From Clostridium rhizosphaerae (lineage in GTDB: Bacteria > Bacillota > Clostridia > Clostridiales > Clostridiaceae), in NCBI RefSeq assembly GCF_016765585.1, contig NZ_JAESWC010000014.1:186001-250000 (forward strand): a stretch of DNA of 64,000 nucleotides, written 5' to 3'. The first letter of the stretch is position 1. Each line of letters begins with the position of its first letter. Below are positions 61,718 through 64,000 of the stretch, piece after piece. The notes below the pieces were generated by a model. It searched no databases and had not been told where the DNA came from. It was given only the letters and a program-made list of their open reading frames with translations. The position numbers were made by a program, and so were the translations under genes.

Positions 61718-61809
61718 TCTTACCCCCAAAGTGCAAACCATCATATACATAATTATCTTGTATCTTAATTATATCCTAATTTTATAATTAATTACAATAT
61801 TAAAATAAC

Positions 61810-61836
61810 AAAGGCACAGTATTACACCGTACCTTT
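61810..61836 (-). terminator. Terminator after dnaB
   Basis: AAAGGTACGGTGT and ACTGTGCCTTT form an imperfect stem with T-rich sequence following on the minus strand, right at the dnaB stop codon. Confidence 0.75.
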
Positions 61837-61837
61837 A

Positions 61838-63175
61838 TTAAAAATCACTGTGAACCGTATCAAGATTTCCAAATTTACTGAACTGACCAAGCCATGCAAG
61901 CTTTATAGTACCAGTCGGGCCGTTTCTCTGTTTTGCTATTATACATTCTGCTACATTCTTATCTTCTGTTTCCTTGTCATAATACTCATCTCTGTATAGG
62001 AACATAACAAGGTCAGCATCCTGCTCTATAGAACCTGATTCTCTAAGGTCTGAAAGCATAGGTCTGTGGTCTGCTCTTTGCTCAGGAGCACGAGAAAGCT
62101 GTGAAAGTGCAATTACAGGGCATCCCATCTCTTTAGCAAGAGCTTTTATAGATCTTGATATTTCAGAAACTTCCTGCTGCCTGTTTTCCGGATTGCTTCC
62201 TGACATAAGCTGAAGATAGTCAATTAAAATCATATCAATACTACCATGCTCAATCTTAAGCCTTCTGCACTTAGAACGCATTTCCATTACAGAGACCCCT
62301 GCTGTATCATCTATAAATATCTTTGCTGCAGCAAGAGGCCCTGAAGCCCTGGCTATGTTCTCCCAATCTCTATCATCCAGGTTACCTGTTCGGAGTCTAA
62401 GCATATCAACATTTGCCTCAGCACAAAGCAGCTTATAAGCAAGCTGTTCCTTAGACATTTCAAGAGAAAATATAGCAATACTTTTTCCGGATCTTAAAGC
62501 TGCATGCTGAGCTAAGTTAAGGGCGAAGGTTGTTTTACCCATAGAAGGTCTTGCTGCTATAAGCACCATATCACCCTTTTGAAAACCGGAAGTCTTTGCA
62601 TCAAGGTCTCCAAACCCTGATGGTACCCCTGTTACCTGACCTTTGTTATTGAAAAGTCTTTCAATTTCTAAAAAGCCTCTTTCAAGAACTACATTCATAG
62701 GTTCGAAGTCTGCTGTATTTCTCTTTTCTGCAATATTAAATATTTTCTGCTCTGCTGAGTCAAGCACACCTTCAACATCGTCCTGCTTATTATAACTGGC
62801 TTCTATTATTTCATTTGAAGCTCTTATAAGCTTTCTAAGCATTGCCTTTTGTCCTACAATTTCTATGTATGACTTAACATTTGCTGTAGACAGAGCTGTA
62901 CCATATACTTCACTTATGTAAGTAAGCCCTCCAACAGATTCAAGTTTTTGGGCAGATTTTAAAGCTTCGGTTAAGGTAATTATATCTACAGGTGTATCTT
63001 TTTGATATAATTCAACCATCGTGCTGAAAAGCACCTTATGCGCATCTCTATAAAAATCCTCACTTTTTAAAACTTCCACAGCTGAAGCTATGGAAGTTCT
63101 TTCTTTAAGCATAGCACCTAATACCCACTGCTCTGCTTCAATATTGTGAGGCAAACTTCTTAGAGGTGTATCCAT
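61838..63175 (-). CDS. dnaB: Replicative DNA helicase DnaB
   Basis: 445 residues, the usual length. The N-terminal domain opens with LPHNIEAEQWVLGAML. The RecA-like motor has Walker A AARPSMGKTTFALN, Walker B DMILIDYLQLM, and DLRESGSIEQDADLVMFLYRDEYY near the end. It forms the hexamer that unwinds DNA at the replication fork. A GGAGG precedes the ATG. It follows the Lon-family gene by 28 bases, a common clostridial order near rplI and the replication genes. Confidence 0.97.
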   Translation of the reverse strand: MDTPLRSLPHNIEAEQWVLGAMLKERTSIASAVEVLKSEDFYRDAHKVLFSTMVELYQKDTPVDIITLTEALKSAQKLESVGGLTYISEVYGTALSTANVKSYIEIVGQKAMLRKLIRASNEIIEASYNKQDDVEGVLDSAEQKIFNIAEKRNTADFEPMNVVLERGFLEIERLFNNKGQVTGVPSGFGDLDAKTSGFQKGDMVLIAARPSMGKTTFALNLAQHAALRSGKSIAIFSLEMSKEQLAYKLLCAEANVDMLRLRTGNLDDRDWENIARASGPLAAAKIFIDDTAGVSVMEMRSKCRRLKIEHGSIDMILIDYLQLMSGSNPENRQQEVSEISRSIKALAKEMGCPVIALSQLSRAPEQRADHRPMLSDLRESGSIEQDADLVMFLYRDEYYDKETEDKNVAECIIAKQRNGPTGTIKLAWLGQFSKFGNLDTVHSDF

Positions 63176-63203
63176 GAAGAGACCTCCTTGCGTATATTAT
63201 TTT

Positions 63204-64000
63204 TTAAAATACCATTTCCATTAATTCTTCTATTGTTTCTACTGCTTTAACTTCGATATCCTTAAGACCTGATGGAACTTCCTTTAAATTATCCTTAGGT
63301 ACAACTACAAGCTTAATACCCTTTCTTCTTGCACCATATACCTTTTCAAATATTCCCCCTACAGGCTTAACATTTCCTCTTAAGGATATTTCACCGGTTA
63401 TTGCAATATCCTGTCTGATTGGCTTGTTTAACAAAGCACTTATTATACATACAGTTATTGCCGCACCTGCTGAAGGGCCATCAATATTTCCGCCTCCAAT
63501 AACATTAACATGGATATCATAGTCTTTTATATCCTTGTCAGTTATCTTTCTGATAACGGAAGCCGCATTAAATACAGAATCCTTTGCCATGCTTCCAGCA
63601 GTGTCATTAAAGCGAACCTGTCCAGTTCCTTTATCTTTTGCTTCAAAAACAGCTGTTTCTATTTCTAAAGTTGAACCAATATATCCATTCACACCTAGAC
63701 CATAAACATGACCTATTTCCCTATCATTTTCAGTCTTAACTTCTTCATAAGGAGTTAATCTTCCAATAGATATTATTTCGTGAACATCTTTTATCTGAAG
63801 CTTAATATTTTCACTTTCACCCTTGCTGTATAAAACATAACCATATACATCAGCTAGTATATTTACAGCTTTTCTTCCCTCTATGGTGTATCTGCTTATT
63901 AGCTCAGCTACCCCATCTTCAAGCTCTACCTTAAGCTTTTCTGCTGCATTTTCAACTATTTTCTCAATATCCTTTGCAGTTAAAGGCTCAAAATAAACCT
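63204..64000 (-). CDS. Lon-family ATP-dependent protease, C-terminal part (cut by window edge)
   Basis: The frame is open from the right window edge, so the ATG at 63692 is internal. 265 codons are visible: the end of the ATPase domain (AVELISRYTIEGRKAVNILA-type sensor-2 helices), then the Lon protease domain with VYGLGVNGYIGSTLEIE, the catalytic Ser in GGGNIDGPSAGAAI and Lys in VKPVGGIFEKVYGARR. It is followed by dnaB, as is usual for the LonC/LonB-type proteins of clostridia. The N-terminus lies outside the window, so the subtype is not settled. Confidence 0.9.
   Translation of the reverse strand, partial: VYFEPLTAKDIEKIVENAAEKLKVELEDGVAELISRYTIEGRKAVNILADVYGYVLYSKGESENIKLQIKDVHEIISIGRLTPYEEVKTENDREIGHVYGLGVNGYIGSTLEIETAVFEAKDKGTGQVRFNDTAGSMAKDSVFNAASVIRKITDKDIKDYDIHVNVIGGGNIDGPSAGAAITVCIISALLNKPIRQDIAITGEISLRGNVKPVGGIFEKVYGARRKGIKLVVVPKDNLKEVPSGLKDIEVKAVETIEELMEMVF

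Noticed and set aside
63204-63692. Complete 162-residue protease domain protein
   Set aside because: The frame stays open upstream through the window edge with conserved Lon sequence, so the ATG at 63692 is internal to a larger gene.

Overview
The window looks like a chromosomal segment of a low-GC, spore-forming, anaerobic Clostridium-type Firmicute. The base composition is strongly AT-rich and ribosome-binding sites are strong (GGAGG, GGGGG). There is a complete lysine-fermentation operon, a Spo0E-family protein, two cache-type chemoreceptors, a seryl-tRNA T-box, and the dnaB / Lon-family gene pair. The species cannot be named from the sequence alone.

Layout. 1-485: start of serS with its T-box. 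564-3066: a three-gene methyltransferase / P-loop kinase-like / GNAT operon behind a strong promoter, a 10-residue leader peptide and two serial terminators, which looks like ribosome-mediated attenuation. 3155-10508: ordinary accessory genes (YhhN, DUF3810, WecG/TagA, GNAT, nitroreductase, chemoreceptor) and a 257-bp hairpin element. 10542-16054: a tight six-gene operon of modifying and hydrolytic enzymes. 16390-19180: DUF5692 membrane protein, CPBP protease, TIM-barrel protein. 19404-29671: the ten-gene lysine fermentation operon (kal, kce, two CoA-transferase subunits, kdd, kamA, kamB, kamC, kamD, kamE), read leftward from a consensus promoter through a lysine riboswitch and an attenuator terminator.

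29834-31071: HD-domain and kinase-fold proteins. 31128-39747: a leftward five-gene operon of a vWA membrane protein, a large tubulin-like (Tubulin_2 / FtsZ-like) protein, a second protein that looks like a degenerate tubulin-fold paralogue with membrane helices, a membrane transglutaminase-like protein and a small protein. Its function is unknown, and it is the best candidate here for a poorly described system. 39854-43805: chemoreceptor, Spo0E-like protein, kinase-like protein and two small membrane proteins.

44240-60467 is a genomic island of about 16 kb. It lies between a 52-bp copy of the tRNA-Thr 3' end and the intact tRNA-Thr(CGT). It carries a tyrosine integrase with a missing N-terminus, IS3 and tRNA-Leu remnants, duplicated element ends, a LexA-controlled small operon, an Arg-Asp repeat protein, an ECF sigma / anti-sigma pair, a MarR regulator with operator repeats, a diguanylate cyclase, and a single-protein ABC-ATPase-DUF4435 (PARIS-like) defence candidate. 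From 60506 to the right edge the core genome resumes with an EAL/HDOD protein, dnaB and a Lon-family protease gene cut by the edge.
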